Below, piece by piece: positions 13,230 to 22,357 of a stretch of 64,000 bases of DNA. Position numbers and translations under genes: made by a program. The notes below the pieces were generated by a model. The model searched no databases and had not been told where the DNA came from. It saw only the letters and a list, made by a program, of their open reading frames with translations. The first letter of the stretch is position 1, and every line of letters begins with the position of its first letter. The stretch is from Methanococcoides methylutens. Lineage in GTDB: Archaea; Halobacteriota; Methanosarcinia; Methanosarcinales; Methanosarcinaceae. The DNA is taken from the NCBI RefSeq assembly GCF_000765475.1, contig NZ_JRHO01000009.1:1-64000 (forward strand), written 5' to 3'.

Positions 13230-13345
13230 TATTTTTGAAACTGAGATTCTAAGGGACTATTTTTTGTTCTCTTTTCTTTCCCTTTTCTGATCATCTCTTT
13301 TTTTCCGTCAGTTATATTAAATAGTTTTGAACGATAGTTCTGTTT

Positions 13346-15202
13346 ATGGAAAACAATGAGATAACAAGGATAGTTCCTGATACAAGTGTAATTATTGATG
13401 GTCTTGTATCCGAAATGATTCTTGTAGGGGACTATGAGGGGGCTGAAATATTCATTCCCGAGGCCATGGTGGCAGAACTGGAATCCCAGGCAAATCGTGG
13501 TCTTGAGATCGGTAATAAAGGTCTGGATGAGCTGAAAAAACTGCAAGAATTGGCAACAGAGGGTCTTATCGATATATCTTTTACAGGTGAACGGCCGACC
13601 ATAGAAGAGAGAAAGTATGCTAAAGAGGGTGCAGTGGATGCTATAATCCGTTCATCTGCTGAAGAGCTGGACGCTACTTTTGTGACAGGGGACAGGGTTC
13701 AGTATGACGTTGCAGTGGCAAAGGGGATGGACGTGGAATACCTTCCTCCGAAAAAAGCTGAGTTCATTACTTTGCATATTGAGGATTTCTTCACTGATGA
13801 TACAATGTCCGTGCATCTGAAGAACAAGGTCATTCCAATGGGCAAACGTGGTTCCATCAGGAATGTGGAATTTGTAGAAATAAGGGATACTCCATCCACT
13901 TCAGGTGAGTTGAAAGAGATCACCCGCGAGCTTCTTGAAAGAGCAAGGGCTGATCCGGAGTCCTTCATTGAGATGTCTTTAAACGGTGCTACCGTACTGC
14001 AGATACGCGATATGCGAATAGCTATCTCGAATCCTCCATTTTCGGATGATGTGGAGATCACAGCAGTACGTCCTGTGGCATCGGTAAAGCTGGATGAGTA
14101 CCGTCTGGGTGACAAGCTCAAGGAGAGGATACTTGGACAGCGTGGAATTCTGGTATCAGGTCCTCCGGGAGCGGGTAAATCCACATTCGGAGCAGGAGTT
14201 GCCACTTTTCTGCATGAACACAATTATGTTGTAAAGACAATGGAATCTCCAAGGGACCTGCAGGTTCCCAGAGAGATCACACAATATGCTCCTCTTGAAG
14301 GAAGCATGGAAAAGACCGCAGATGTGCTGTTGCTTGTAAGGCCTGATTACACTATCTATGATGAAGTGCGAAAGACCCGTGATTTCGAGATATTTGCGGA
14401 CATGAGACTTGCGGGTGTCGGCATGATCGGTGTTGTGCATGCCAACCGTGCCATCGATGCTGTGCAGAGGCTCATCGGTAGGGTGGAGCTTGGTGTTATT
14501 CCACAGGTTGTTGATACTGTCATCTTTATTGACAAGGGTGAGGTAGCCCAGGTCCAGACCCTTGAGTTCACTGTAAAGGTGCCATCTGGAATGATGGAAG
14601 CTGATCTTGCAAGACCGGTAATTGTTGTTTCTGATTTTGAGACATCAAAACCTGAATTTGAGATATATACCTTCGGTGAGCAGATCGTTGTTATGCCAGT
14701 ATCAACTTCAACAGAAAGCAGGAAACCTGTCTGGTCTCTTGCGGAAGGCGAGATCAAGGACGTTGTCCAGCGTTATACCAGCGGTCCTGTTGAAGTGGAG
14801 ATGACCTCCGACACAAATGCTGTTGTAAAGGTTTTCGAGAAGGAGATCTCGAAGGTGATCGGTAAAAGTGGTGCAGTGGTAGATGAGATCGAGAGGATCG
14901 TAGGTGTCCACATTGATGTGCGTGAACTTAAAGAGCAAGGTCGCAAGGGCAAGGGTGCTGATAAGAACAGATTCTCCGGAAGTTCCTATCGTCCTACTGT
15001 CGAGCACACAAAGAAGCATGTGATCCTGAACGTTCCTGAAATAGCTTCACAGGATGTCGAGATCTATGCAGGTGAAAATTACCTTTTCACTGCAACAGTT
15101 GGTCGCCATGGCGATGTCAAGGTCCGGAGTAATTCTGCAATTGCTCACAGTATAATGGATGCTGTGGATGATGGTGAACCGATCCTTGTGAAGATCATTT
15201 GA
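13346..15202 (+). CDS. PIN-domain/RecA-like ATPase with KH domain (PINA type)
   Basis: 618 aa with domains in order: PIN-like domain (1-130, DTSVIIDGL with acidic residues), a RecA/PilT-type ATPase (Walker A GPPGAGKST at about 272-280, with DEVRKTRD and GVVHANRA), and a KH domain (about 495-540, ISKVIGKSGAVVDEIE) plus a C-terminal extension. Family knowledge: the Sulfolobus homologue PINA is a hexameric ATPase that works with Holliday-junction proteins. Here it has its own promoter region and ends against the convergent cbiMN genes. Confidence 0.9.
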   Translation: MENNEITRIVPDTSVIIDGLVSEMILVGDYEGAEIFIPEAMVAELESQANRGLEIGNKGLDELKKLQELATEGLIDISFTGERPTIEERKYAKEGAVDAIIRSSAEELDATFVTGDRVQYDVAVAKGMDVEYLPPKKAEFITLHIEDFFTDDTMSVHLKNKVIPMGKRGSIRNVEFVEIRDTPSTSGELKEITRELLERARADPESFIEMSLNGATVLQIRDMRIAISNPPFSDDVEITAVRPVASVKLDEYRLGDKLKERILGQRGILVSGPPGAGKSTFGAGVATFLHEHNYVVKTMESPRDLQVPREITQYAPLEGSMEKTADVLLLVRPDYTIYDEVRKTRDFEIFADMRLAGVGMIGVVHANRAIDAVQRLIGRVELGVIPQVVDTVIFIDKGEVAQVQTLEFTVKVPSGMMEADLARPVIVVSDFETSKPEFEIYTFGEQIVVMPVSTSTESRKPVWSLAEGEIKDVVQRYTSGPVEVEMTSDTNAVVKVFEKEISKVIGKSGAVVDEIERIVGVHIDVRELKEQGRKGKGADKNRFSGSSYRPTVEHTKKHVILNVPEIASQDVEIYAGENYLFTATVGRHGDVKVRSNSAIAHSIMDAVDDGEPILVKII

Positions 15203-15217
15203 TGTAAAAAAAGTTAG

Positions 15218-15237
15218 AGGAGGAAATATTTCCTCCT
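15218..15237. terminator. Palindromic terminator between convergent genes
   Basis: Perfect 20-bp palindrome (AGGAGGAAATATTTCCTCCT) between the PINA and cbiN stops. On the minus strand it is followed by a T7 run, so it should end cbiMN transcription. The plus side is AT-rich and may also terminate. Confidence 0.65.
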
Positions 15238-15261
15238 TTAGTAATATCTGTTTTCTAATTT

Positions 15262-15570
15262 TTAGTTAGATCTGTTTGATTTCAGCACCTTTGCAAGCCC
15301 AAAGCTTATGACAAGGATCCCAATGGTGCCTGCTGAAATAGCAACGATCTCGCCGAGTTTGCCCTTTCCTTCAATTGAATAGTCCGGCATAGGGGAATCG
15401 ATTGCAGGGTCTGCTTCTTCAAGTTCTGCAAATCTTTCTTCATCGATCACACTTTCTGCAGCACTTTCCAGACCATCAGGATCTGAAGATGCAAGGTATG
15501 GTGCAAGTACTGATATCAGGAGTGCTATTGCCAGTCCTGCGTACAATAATTTCATGTTCTGGCTCGTCAC
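15262..15570 (-). CDS. cbiN: CbiN-like PDGLE-domain subunit of a metal ECF transporter
   Basis: 102 aa with two membrane helices (residues 8-25 and about 75-95) separated by an acidic external loop. The diagnostic SDPDGLE motif follows TM1. It assists CbiM in Co2+ or Ni2+ uptake. GTG 15570 overlaps the cbiM stop (GTGA), implying translational coupling; ATG 15555 is the alternative. Metal specificity (cobalt for corrinoids, nickel for F430) cannot be read here, and both are in demand in methylotrophic methanogens. Confidence 0.88.
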   Translation of the reverse strand: MTSQNMKLLYAGLAIALLISVLAPYLASSDPDGLESAAESVIDEERFAELEEADPAIDSPMPDYSIEGKGKLGEIVAISAGTIGILVISFGLAKVLKSNRSN

Positions 15571-16223
15571 AATAATGCCTCCTTTGAATCTTCTGTGATC
15601 TTGCTGTCCACAAGATCAGGACGTGCTTTCGCGATCGCTGCTATCGCAATTGCAGTGATCAGTCCTTCTCCGATGATGCCTATTACAAAGTGGAATGTTC
15701 CCATTGCCACCAGCCCTGGTACGAGTGGGAATGTACCTGCGATGCTCATCTCGATCGCTGTTGCGATAGAGGATATGAAAAGCCCTAACCATGCACCGAA
15801 GAATGCTGATATCTTAATGTCAATGTTTTTGCTTCTCAGTGCAACGAAAGAGTAGTAACCTACAAAACCTGAGATAACTCCCATGTTCAGAATGTTGGCA
15901 CCCATTACAGTAATTCCACCGTCAGCGAACACGATCCCCTGAACCAGAAGTACAAGCGTCAGTACAAGCACTCCGGCAAAAGGGCTTCCAAAGATTATTG
16001 CTACAAGTGCAGCTCCGACCATATGGCCACTGGTACCCATTCCAATGGGTATGTTGAGCGCCTGAATTGCAAATATTCCTGCAGATAATGCTGCAAGTAT
16101 TGGTATCTTCATATCATCCATATCTTTTCGTGCCCATCTGAAGGACATAAAGATAAACGGAAGGGCTATTGCCCAGTAAATTAGTGCCTGGGATAGCGGC
16201 ATAAACGAATCTGGTATATGCAT
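15567..16223 (-). CDS. cbiM: CbiM-type metal-binding S component
   Basis: 218-aa membrane protein beginning MHIPDSF. The N-terminal Met-His forms part of the square-planar metal site in CbiM/NikM. Six to seven hydrophobic helices follow, with the conserved GMGTSGHMVGAA segment. Captures the metal for the ECF module encoded divergently (cbiOQ). Operon cbiM-cbiN on the minus strand. Confidence 0.92.
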   Translation of the reverse strand: MHIPDSFMPLSQALIYWAIALPFIFMSFRWARKDMDDMKIPILAALSAGIFAIQALNIPIGMGTSGHMVGAALVAIIFGSPFAGVLVLTLVLLVQGIVFADGGITVMGANILNMGVISGFVGYYSFVALRSKNIDIKISAFFGAWLGLFISSIATAIEMSIAGTFPLVPGLVAMGTFHFVIGIIGEGLITAIAIAAIAKARPDLVDSKITEDSKEALL

Positions 16224-16507
16224 TATATTTCCTCCTTTTTATGAATATATATAATTTTGTATTATTTAGTATTACGTAATTATAATTTCTTATTACCAAA
16301 AAAACTGCAATAATATATATAAGTTTAACGGAATTCAAAAGGTGGATGGTCCTGTAAATCAGGTGTCAGACCTCAAAGGCTTGAATCTTTTCGTAATGAG
16401 ATCAATAAACAGAGTATGAAGATTGTGGCATAATTTATTAATAATAATATATCTTCTTCCTGTCACTTAGCACCGGTAATGCATGATAAGTAGCAGATGA
16501 GATCAAC
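16224..16507. promoter_or_regulatory. Divergent control region of cbiMN and cbiOQ
   Basis: 284 bp, very AT-rich. A perfect palindrome ATTACGTAAT (16271-16280) lies in the promoter-proximal part for cbiM, with TATATATAA-type boxes on both sides (near 16245 and 16315). ATTAATAATAATATAT precedes the cbiO promoter. A metal-responsive repressor site is plausible because both half-operons build one transporter. I do not see a cobalamin riboswitch. Confidence 0.4.
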
Positions 16508-17386
16508 ATGGCTCGTGAAAACCCTATTATCGAATTGAAGAACCTTTCTTACAAATATTCCAGTAGCGATTCAAAGGCACTTGAGAACATTGATCTGACC
16601 ATCAATGCAGGTGAGAAGATAGCTATTCTTGGAGCGAATGGTGCAGGCAAGTCAACACTTTTCAAACATCTTAATGGCATACTGTCACCTTCTTCCGGTG
16701 AGGTTGCTATCAAGGGAGATACGATCTCTAAGAAGACCATCCGTAAAGCACGTCAAACGGTCGGTATCGTCTTTCAGAATCCCGATGATCAGGTATTCTC
16801 TCCTACTGTGGAGGAAGATGTGGCCTTTGGTCCGATGAACATGGGACTGCCGGAAGATGAGGTTGAAGAGAGGATAAGGACCTCACTTGAACTTGTGAAT
16901 CTGAAAGGATTTGAAAAACGTGCCCCTCATCATTTAAGTGGTGGCCAGAAAAAGCTTGTCGCTATTGCAGGAGTGCTTGCCATGCGTCCTGAGGTCGTAG
17001 TACTCGATGAACCTACAGCAGGACTTGATCCAATAAACGCTGCTCAGGTAATGGATATAATTGACAGGATGAACAGGGATCTCAATATGACCGTTGTGCT
17101 TTCAACACATGATGTTGACATCATTCCGGCATTTGCTGACAGGATCTGTATCCTCGACCATGGGAAGATACTGGCAACAGGTACTCCAAAGGAAATATTT
17201 AGGGATCACAATCTGATACAGAAAGCCCATCTGCGTATGCCGAGGATAGCAGAGGTATTTGAGCTTTTGCAGAAAGAGGGCATTGATGCCCAGATCCAGA
17301 TCGCTCCGACAGATGCAAGGGATGAGATCATCCGTGTACTTGATCAGGGCAGAATACAGAACAAAATGCAGGACTCAGCGGAGTAA
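16508..17386 (+). CDS. cbiO: Cobalt/nickel ECF transporter ATPase
   Basis: 292-aa ABC ATPase: Walker A GANGAGKST (residues 42-50), Q-loop VFQNPDDQ, signature LSGGQKK, Walker B VVVLDEPTAGLDP and H-loop STHDVD are all intact. The C-terminal tail of about 60 aa is typical of ECF ATPases. Only one ATPase gene is present, as in Cbi systems where CbiO acts as a homodimer. Followed after 5 bp by cbiQ. Confidence 0.95.
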   Translation: MARENPIIELKNLSYKYSSSDSKALENIDLTINAGEKIAILGANGAGKSTLFKHLNGILSPSSGEVAIKGDTISKKTIRKARQTVGIVFQNPDDQVFSPTVEEDVAFGPMNMGLPEDEVEERIRTSLELVNLKGFEKRAPHHLSGGQKKLVAIAGVLAMRPEVVVLDEPTAGLDPINAAQVMDIIDRMNRDLNMTVVLSTHDVDIIPAFADRICILDHGKILATGTPKEIFRDHNLIQKAHLRMPRIAEVFELLQKEGIDAQIQIAPTDARDEIIRVLDQGRIQNKMQDSAE

Positions 17387-17391
17387 GCCTC

Positions 17392-18204
17392 ATGGGTATA
17401 GGATTGACTGAGATCGAAAGGGAATCCTATAAGGACAGCCCTGTTCACAGGCTGGATGGCCGCATCAAGATAATAGCCTTGATCAGCATCGTCTTTTATG
17501 TAGCAGCTCTTCCAAGGCTGGATGATTCGAACTTCATCAAGTTGCTTTTTCTTGAGAGCTATCTGGTCCTATTGATGATCATCGGGAACTTGAACCTCTT
17601 TTACGTAATGGCAAGGATCCTCGCAGTGATTCCATTTGGTTTAGGACTTGCTATTTTCCAGCCTTTTATCAGGCAGCCTTTCATCGAAACGTTCACAGTT
17701 TACCCTATGTCATTTCCCTTTGGTCTTACCATGACCTACGAAGGTCTGGATTTTGGCCTGACCCTGATGGCAAGGTTCATTGTATGTGTGACCTCTGTTA
17801 TTGTATTATCATCTACAATGAAAATGAACGATCTCGTAGTTTCTGCAAGAAGGCTGGGTGTCCCCAGGGAGTTCACTCTTCTTCTTACAATGATGGTAAG
17901 GTATCTCTTCGTGTTCTGGAGTGTTCTCAAAAGGATACGTGTAGCACAAAAATCCCGCCTGTTCGATGTATGGAACAAGGATGTCCCCAGAAAGTGGATC
18001 CTGGAGCAGATAGGGAACACTATAAGTTCGCTTTTCGTGCAGTCCTATGAACAGGGTGAAAGAACATATGTGGGAATGCTCTGCAGGGGATATGGGAACG
18101 ATCACAATAATCTTTATTTCCACAAATCAAAACTTCAGGTAAAGGATGCAATTTTCGGTCTTTTTACCGTTGGATTGATTTTAGCAGTTCATGCTTTTCT
18201 ATGA
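17392..18204 (+). CDS. cbiQ: ECF transporter T component
   Basis: 270-aa membrane scaffold linking CbiO to CbiM. Helices at the N-terminus and centre; the coupling region with Ala-Arg-x motifs (VVSARRLGVPREF and, near the C-terminus, EQGERTYVGMLCRGYG) is present. Co-transcribed with cbiO. Confidence 0.92.
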   Translation: MGIGLTEIERESYKDSPVHRLDGRIKIIALISIVFYVAALPRLDDSNFIKLLFLESYLVLLMIIGNLNLFYVMARILAVIPFGLGLAIFQPFIRQPFIETFTVYPMSFPFGLTMTYEGLDFGLTLMARFIVCVTSVIVLSSTMKMNDLVVSARRLGVPREFTLLLTMMVRYLFVFWSVLKRIRVAQKSRLFDVWNKDVPRKWILEQIGNTISSLFVQSYEQGERTYVGMLCRGYGNDHNNLYFHKSKLQVKDAIFGLFTVGLILAVHAFL

Positions 18205-18293
18205 ATGAAGGGCCATGGGAAGGGCCCTGTATGGTGCAAAACCATTATTATAATATACATCCTTTACAACTTTATTAAACAGGAGTGATTTTT

Positions 18294-19589
18294 ATGAAGG
18301 TATCTATTGTTGGATCCGGTTATGTTGGTTCAGTTACAGCTGCGTGTTTTGCAGAACTTGGACACGAGGTCATCTGCATCGATATTGACGAAAAGAAGGT
18401 TCAAATGATCAATGACGGATTTCCTCCGATCTGGGAGGAAGGCCTTGGGGAGTTGATGAAAAAACATGCGGAGAAGAACCTCATAGCAACATCTGATTAT
18501 GATTATGCTATACAGAATACGGATGTCTCATTTATCTGTGTGGGTACTCCCTCCAACGAGCATGGCAATATCGACCTGTCCATTGTAGGTGCTGCCTGCA
18601 AGAGCCTTGGAATGGCAATGGCGAAAAAGAATGGTTTCCACATCGTGGTCGTAAAAAGCACAGTAGTTCCACAAACTACCGAGGAGATAGTCCTTCGTTT
18701 ACTTGAGGAACATTCAGGTAAGGTAGCAGGCAAGGACTTCGGTGTTGCCATGAATCCTGAGTTCCTGAGGGAAGGCAAGGCTGTTTATGATTTCATGCAT
18801 CCCGATAAGATCGTTGTTGGTAGTATTGATGAAAGAACCGGAGCTCTTGTTGCGGAGCTATATCGCGATCTGGATTGCGAGGTCACAAAAACCACTCCAA
18901 GTACTGCTGAGATGATCAAGTATGTGAACAATTCCTTCCTTGCCACAAAGATCTCGTTCTCCAATGAGGTCGGCAATATCTGCAAGCGTCTGGGGATAGA
19001 TACGTATGAGGTAATGAATGCTGTAGGTGCGGATTTCCGTATCTCCGAGTATTTCCTGAACTCAGGTGCCGGCTTTGGTGGTTCCTGCTTCCCAAAGGAT
19101 GTGCGTGCACTCATTGGTAAAGCAAAGGAAATCGATTATTATCCATCTCTTCTTGAATCCGTTATCGAAGTGAACGAGCTACAGCCGTTGCAGATGTTGG
19201 AGCTTCTTGAAAAGCATGCAGGCGATGTAAAAGGTAAAAAAGTGGCTGTTCTGGGCCTGGCCTTCAAGAACGAAACGGATGACATACGTGAATCACGTTC
19301 CATACCTGTTATAAGAAAACTTCTGGAGCTTGGAGCCGATGTGACTGCATATGACCCGATGGCAACGGACAACATGAAGGTATTGATCGAAAATATAAGG
19401 TACTGTGATAGTCCTGCAGAGGCACTAAAAGGCGCAATTGCATGCCTGATCATGACCGAATGGGATCAGTTCAGGGAACTCGATTCCGAATTTGCCGGCA
19501 TGAAGAACAAGTTAGTGATCGATGGCAGGAAGATGATCGACCCGGAAAAGCTTGAAGAGGATATTGTTTACGAAGGTCTCTGCTGGTGA
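18294..19589 (+). CDS. UDP-glucose/UDP-sugar 6-dehydrogenase
   Basis: 431 aa. N-terminal NAD fold VSIVGSGYVGSVTAACFAELGH, central and C-terminal UDP-binding domains. The catalytic cysteine is C265 in GAGFGGSCFPKD. It oxidises a UDP-hexose to the uronic acid twice using NAD+, feeding surface polysaccharide or N-glycan synthesis. Start at ATG 18294 because AGGAGTGAT lies 5-6 nt upstream. The next gene starts 5 bp after the stop. Other UDP-sugar substrates (UDP-ManNAc) remain possible. Confidence 0.9.
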   Translation: MKVSIVGSGYVGSVTAACFAELGHEVICIDIDEKKVQMINDGFPPIWEEGLGELMKKHAEKNLIATSDYDYAIQNTDVSFICVGTPSNEHGNIDLSIVGAACKSLGMAMAKKNGFHIVVVKSTVVPQTTEEIVLRLLEEHSGKVAGKDFGVAMNPEFLREGKAVYDFMHPDKIVVGSIDERTGALVAELYRDLDCEVTKTTPSTAEMIKYVNNSFLATKISFSNEVGNICKRLGIDTYEVMNAVGADFRISEYFLNSGAGFGGSCFPKDVRALIGKAKEIDYYPSLLESVIEVNELQPLQMLELLEKHAGDVKGKKVAVLGLAFKNETDDIRESRSIPVIRKLLELGADVTAYDPMATDNMKVLIENIRYCDSPAEALKGAIACLIMTEWDQFRELDSEFAGMKNKLVIDGRKMIDPEKLEEDIVYEGLCW

Positions 19590-19594
19590 GTTCT

Positions 19595-20137
19595 ATGAGT
19601 GGGGGTACTACAAAAGAGGACGTCCGTGGGAGGATCGAGTCCTTTGACCAGAGTGTCAGGAGCCTTGAGAAGCGGCTTCGTGCGGTTGAAAGACGTCTGT
19701 CTGTCGAAGTTCCTGCTGAGGATGTTGCAGGTACTGTATTTGAGACACAGCAACCGCCGGTTTCCGGCGATGTCCGATCTGCAATTGAGAGCATTGACAA
19801 GTTAAAAGTGGAAGTTGAAGAGCTACGGTCACTGGTGGAAGGTTCACTTCGAGTGGATATTGATAAGCTGTCCGACAAGCTTGAAGCATCACTTGCATCG
19901 CAGGATGAGAAACTCATGCGCATAGAGGATCGCAACAGGATAAGCATCGGCTCTATCAGGATGCCTGTGGAGCTTTCAGGTATCATGGGGGCGGCACTCC
20001 TGCTTCTTACAGGCGGTCTGATCTTTGTAGGCAGGTGGGATATTCTCCGCTCCCCTTACTTTTCACTGGGGTTAGGATTAGTTCTTGCTATTGCTGTTCT
20101 CATCAAGTTCTATGTGGTCAACAGGAAAACTGATTGA
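19595..20137 (+). CDS. Coiled-coil membrane protein, unknown function
   Basis: 180 aa. Residues 1-120 are highly charged with heptad-like Leu/Val spacing (RSLEKRLRAVERRL, LKVEVEELRSLVEG), predicting coiled coil. Two closely spaced hydrophobic helices form the C-terminus (about 132-150 and 155-173). There is no signal peptide, so the coil should face the cytoplasm. Co-transcribed with the UDP-sugar dehydrogenase; perhaps an organiser of surface-glycan or secretion machinery, which is inference only. Confidence 0.7.
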   Translation: MSGGTTKEDVRGRIESFDQSVRSLEKRLRAVERRLSVEVPAEDVAGTVFETQQPPVSGDVRSAIESIDKLKVEVEELRSLVEGSLRVDIDKLSDKLEASLASQDEKLMRIEDRNRISIGSIRMPVELSGIMGAALLLLTGGLIFVGRWDILRSPYFSLGLGLVLAIAVLIKFYVVNRKTD

Positions 20138-20182
20138 TTGTTGAATAGTTAGCTAACAACTAACGAATTGATCGAGCACTGT

Positions 20183-20629
20183 TCATCCACGGATAACTTT
20201 CACAAAGTGCTCGTCATTATTTTCAAGATAGCCATCAGCCATTGTCTTGATGGTTATGTAACCCTCGCGTTTCCCGATCGGAAGCGAGATGTTCATAAGT
20301 TGCATCTGTACCTGGCCTGAGCTATCGGTCAGACCACCGGCAGCAACGGTTCCGGAAGGGTCTCTCAGTACAACATTACATCTGCTAATGGGCTCTCCGT
20401 CAAAATTGGAAACGGTGATCTCAAGAAGACCTGTATTGCCGCTCTCTTCTGGCAGCGTTATGCTCGTTACATTAGAAGTTGCATACATGGGCCTGGGTGC
20501 AGTGGGTGCGTTGACTATGGCTGATACGATCACTGCAAAGCCGATCATCCCGATTATCGTCAGGACCACCATGCGTATTGGCAGTCCTATGGCTGCTCTT
20601 TCATCCTGAATGATGTTCTTATCTGGCAT
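20183..20629 (-). CDS. Pilin-like membrane-anchored beta-domain protein (DERA type)
   Basis: 148 aa. N-terminus QDERAAIGLPIRMVV followed by one hydrophobic helix, like the archaeal type-IV-pilin-like DERA/GLP leader. A single extracellular Ig-like or carboxypeptidase-regulatory-like domain follows (GEPISRCNVVLRDPSGT ... GYITIKTMADGYLE). It is the intact paralogue of the split gene next to it (20654-21034 plus 36277-36393) and shows what that gene looked like. Downstream of the split gene's C-terminal half on the same strand, 24 bp apart, so the two originally formed an operon. Confidence 0.75.
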   Translation of the reverse strand: MPDKNIIQDERAAIGLPIRMVVLTIIGMIGFAVIVSAIVNAPTAPRPMYATSNVTSITLPEESGNTGLLEITVSNFDGEPISRCNVVLRDPSGTVAAGGLTDSSGQVQMQLMNISLPIGKREGYITIKTMADGYLENNDEHFVKVIRG

Positions 20630-20653
20630 ATTTTTTTAAAAAAGAATGTGAGG

Positions 20654-21034
20654 TCATTTTGTCTTGATGACCATCACTGCATCTTTCTTCTCGTAATCGT
20701 AGAAACCATCGGCTGCAATGGTAAGGTCCATTGTACCTTCGTTCTGGTTAGCACCCATTTCTACCTGTGCAGCGGTTGTAATTAGTGTGGTCTCACCGTT
20801 GATGTCAGTGGTATTGCTTGCCACGCCACCAAGACCTCGCAAGACCGCGTTCGCGTTACGGACCGGATTTCCGTCAGGGTCTGTAGCCGTGATCTTGACT
20901 ACGATTGTCAATGGGTTCTGTGCGGTTACTGCATCCACCACAATTGTGTTTCCTGCACTCGGGACAGTTCCCTGAAGGCCTGCTTCATCGATGTTCACGG
21001 CCATGTTCTTTGTGGGTGGCGGGATAATTGCTAT
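20654..21034 (-). pseudogene. C-terminal part of a pilin-like gene split by the integrated element
   Basis: Encodes the Ig-like domain (VKITATDPDGNPVRNANAVLRG, then TMDLTIAADGFYDYEK) but no N-terminal membrane anchor. The frame is open from the 8-bp att core (21027-21034) and reads I-A-I-I-P-P-P-T-K-N-M-A-V. The missing start lies at the other end of the element on the same strand (36277-36393). Joining the pieces at the core gives a 160-aa protein, similar in length to the 148-aa neighbour. A shorter product from ATG 21004 is possible: TTAATATATAC on the minus strand at about 21037-21047, supplied by the element, could act as a new TATA box, but no Shine-Dalgarno is visible. Confidence 0.85.
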
Positions 21035-21064
21035 AAGTATATATTAAGAGGAGGAATAATACAT
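21027..21064 (+). repeat. attL: core plus recombinase arm
   Basis: Core ATTGCTAT (21027-21034) followed by the 30-bp arm 21035-21064, which is the inverted counterpart of 36254-36283. The arm contains TATATATT (21038-21045), a plausible TATA box for the integrase gene, so recombinase binding could repress its own promoter. Confidence 0.88.
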
Positions 21065-21079
21065 AAATGGCGGTAAAAA

Positions 21080-22357
21080 ATGAAAAAATCAGAATTAGAA
21101 AAAGATGAATACATAAATGAATGGTTTATGGGAAGAAATTTAGCACCACGTACTCGAATAAATTATATTTTGGGTATGCAACATTACACTGAATATACAG
21201 GCAAAACCCCCATTCAATTAATCGACGAAGCTGAATCAGATATCCAAAATGGTGTTCTACCAAGAAAGCGTTCTATAAAAGGCTACTTAATTGGTTTCAA
21301 AGAACATTTAAAGGGGAATGTTGTCGATAACAGTGTGCGCGCATATGTTGCGGCTGTTAAGAGTTTTTACACATTTTTTGATATTCCTATTCCTGATATT
21401 GTTCGTAATAGTAAACGAGCTAAACCGTCACCCGAAAATCTTAAAATACCAACAATAGATGATGTCCGTGAAGCTTTAAAGCATTGTGACATCAGGGAAA
21501 AGGCCATTATTCTTGTCGGATTGTCTTCTGGACTTTCAGCTAACGAAATTACAAATCTGAAAATTTGTGATTTCAAAGATGGTTACGATGAGGATACCAA
21601 AATAACAACACTGAAGCTCCGAAGAGGGAAAACAGGTGTTGATTTCGTTACTTTTTTAACGCCTGAAGCAAGTGAAGCGGTAGGGGATTATCTGGAATGG
21701 CGCAATCGTGAAATTAAATTTCATGATGCTTCAAGGAAAAATGCTGCTTTGAAACAGCGTATTAATGATGACAATGGTTATCTTTTCATATGCAAGGTCA
21801 TTAGTGGTAAGTTTCTTGAAACTGGCGATGAAGAATTACGTCGTTTTGATGCAGAAAAAGGTCTGGGCAAAATGTACAGTTCCATCAACATCAGGCTTGG
21901 AAAGGGATCTACTAACAGAAATCGTCATCTTATTCGTTCTCATAACATGAGAAAACTGTTCAGTACCACCTTAAAAAGTATTGGATGCAACAATACGATG
22001 GTAGAATATTGGATGGGGCACTCATTAAGTAGAGTTGATGATGCTTATTTTAAGCCGAATGATATTGATAAAATGAAAGGTACATACCGCAAATATATGC
22101 CACACCTGCTTGTTCAGAAGGAAAATGTTATTGCTGAATCACCTGAATTTCAAAAGATAGTAGAAGAAAATGAAAAATTAAGTGGCGAAGTTGCCAAAGC
22201 AGTCCTCGAACGTTCTGAAATGGAAAATATGAAAGCAAGACTTGCAGAACAGGATACGAAAATTGAAGAACAAGCGAAGGATAATGAGATTTTCACCACT
22301 CTTCTGAACAAATTAAGAGAAAACCCCGAATTCCTAAATAAAATAATGCAGACCTAA
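21080..22357 (+). CDS. Tyrosine-type site-specific recombinase (integrase)
   Basis: 425 aa. N-terminal SAM-like core-binding domain (about 1-115, LAPRTRINYILGMQHY), catalytic domain (about 120-345), and a C-terminal coiled-coil tail (about 350-425). Catalytic residues visible: HNMR (His-x-x-Arg), GHS (second His) and tyrosine nucleophile in DDAYFKP. The usual first arginine of the RHRY set (GLR in XerD) is replaced: the segment reads SSGLSANEI. Catalyses integration and excision at the att sites, the left one being 16 bp upstream. GGCGGT lies 5 nt before the ATG. The promoter overlaps attL. Confidence 0.93.
   Translation: MKKSELEKDEYINEWFMGRNLAPRTRINYILGMQHYTEYTGKTPIQLIDEAESDIQNGVLPRKRSIKGYLIGFKEHLKGNVVDNSVRAYVAAVKSFYTFFDIPIPDIVRNSKRAKPSPENLKIPTIDDVREALKHCDIREKAIILVGLSSGLSANEITNLKICDFKDGYDEDTKITTLKLRRGKTGVDFVTFLTPEASEAVGDYLEWRNREIKFHDASRKNAALKQRINDDNGYLFICKVISGKFLETGDEELRRFDAEKGLGKMYSSINIRLGKGSTNRNRHLIRSHNMRKLFSTTLKSIGCNNTMVEYWMGHSLSRVDDAYFKPNDIDKMKGTYRKYMPHLLVQKENVIAESPEFQKIVEENEKLSGEVAKAVLERSEMENMKARLAEQDTKIEEQAKDNEIFTTLLNKLRENPEFLNKIMQT

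Noticed and set aside
16224-16507. Cobalamin riboswitch upstream of the metal transporter genes
   Set aside because: No B12-box or matching helices seen; riboswitches of this class are not expected in methanogens.
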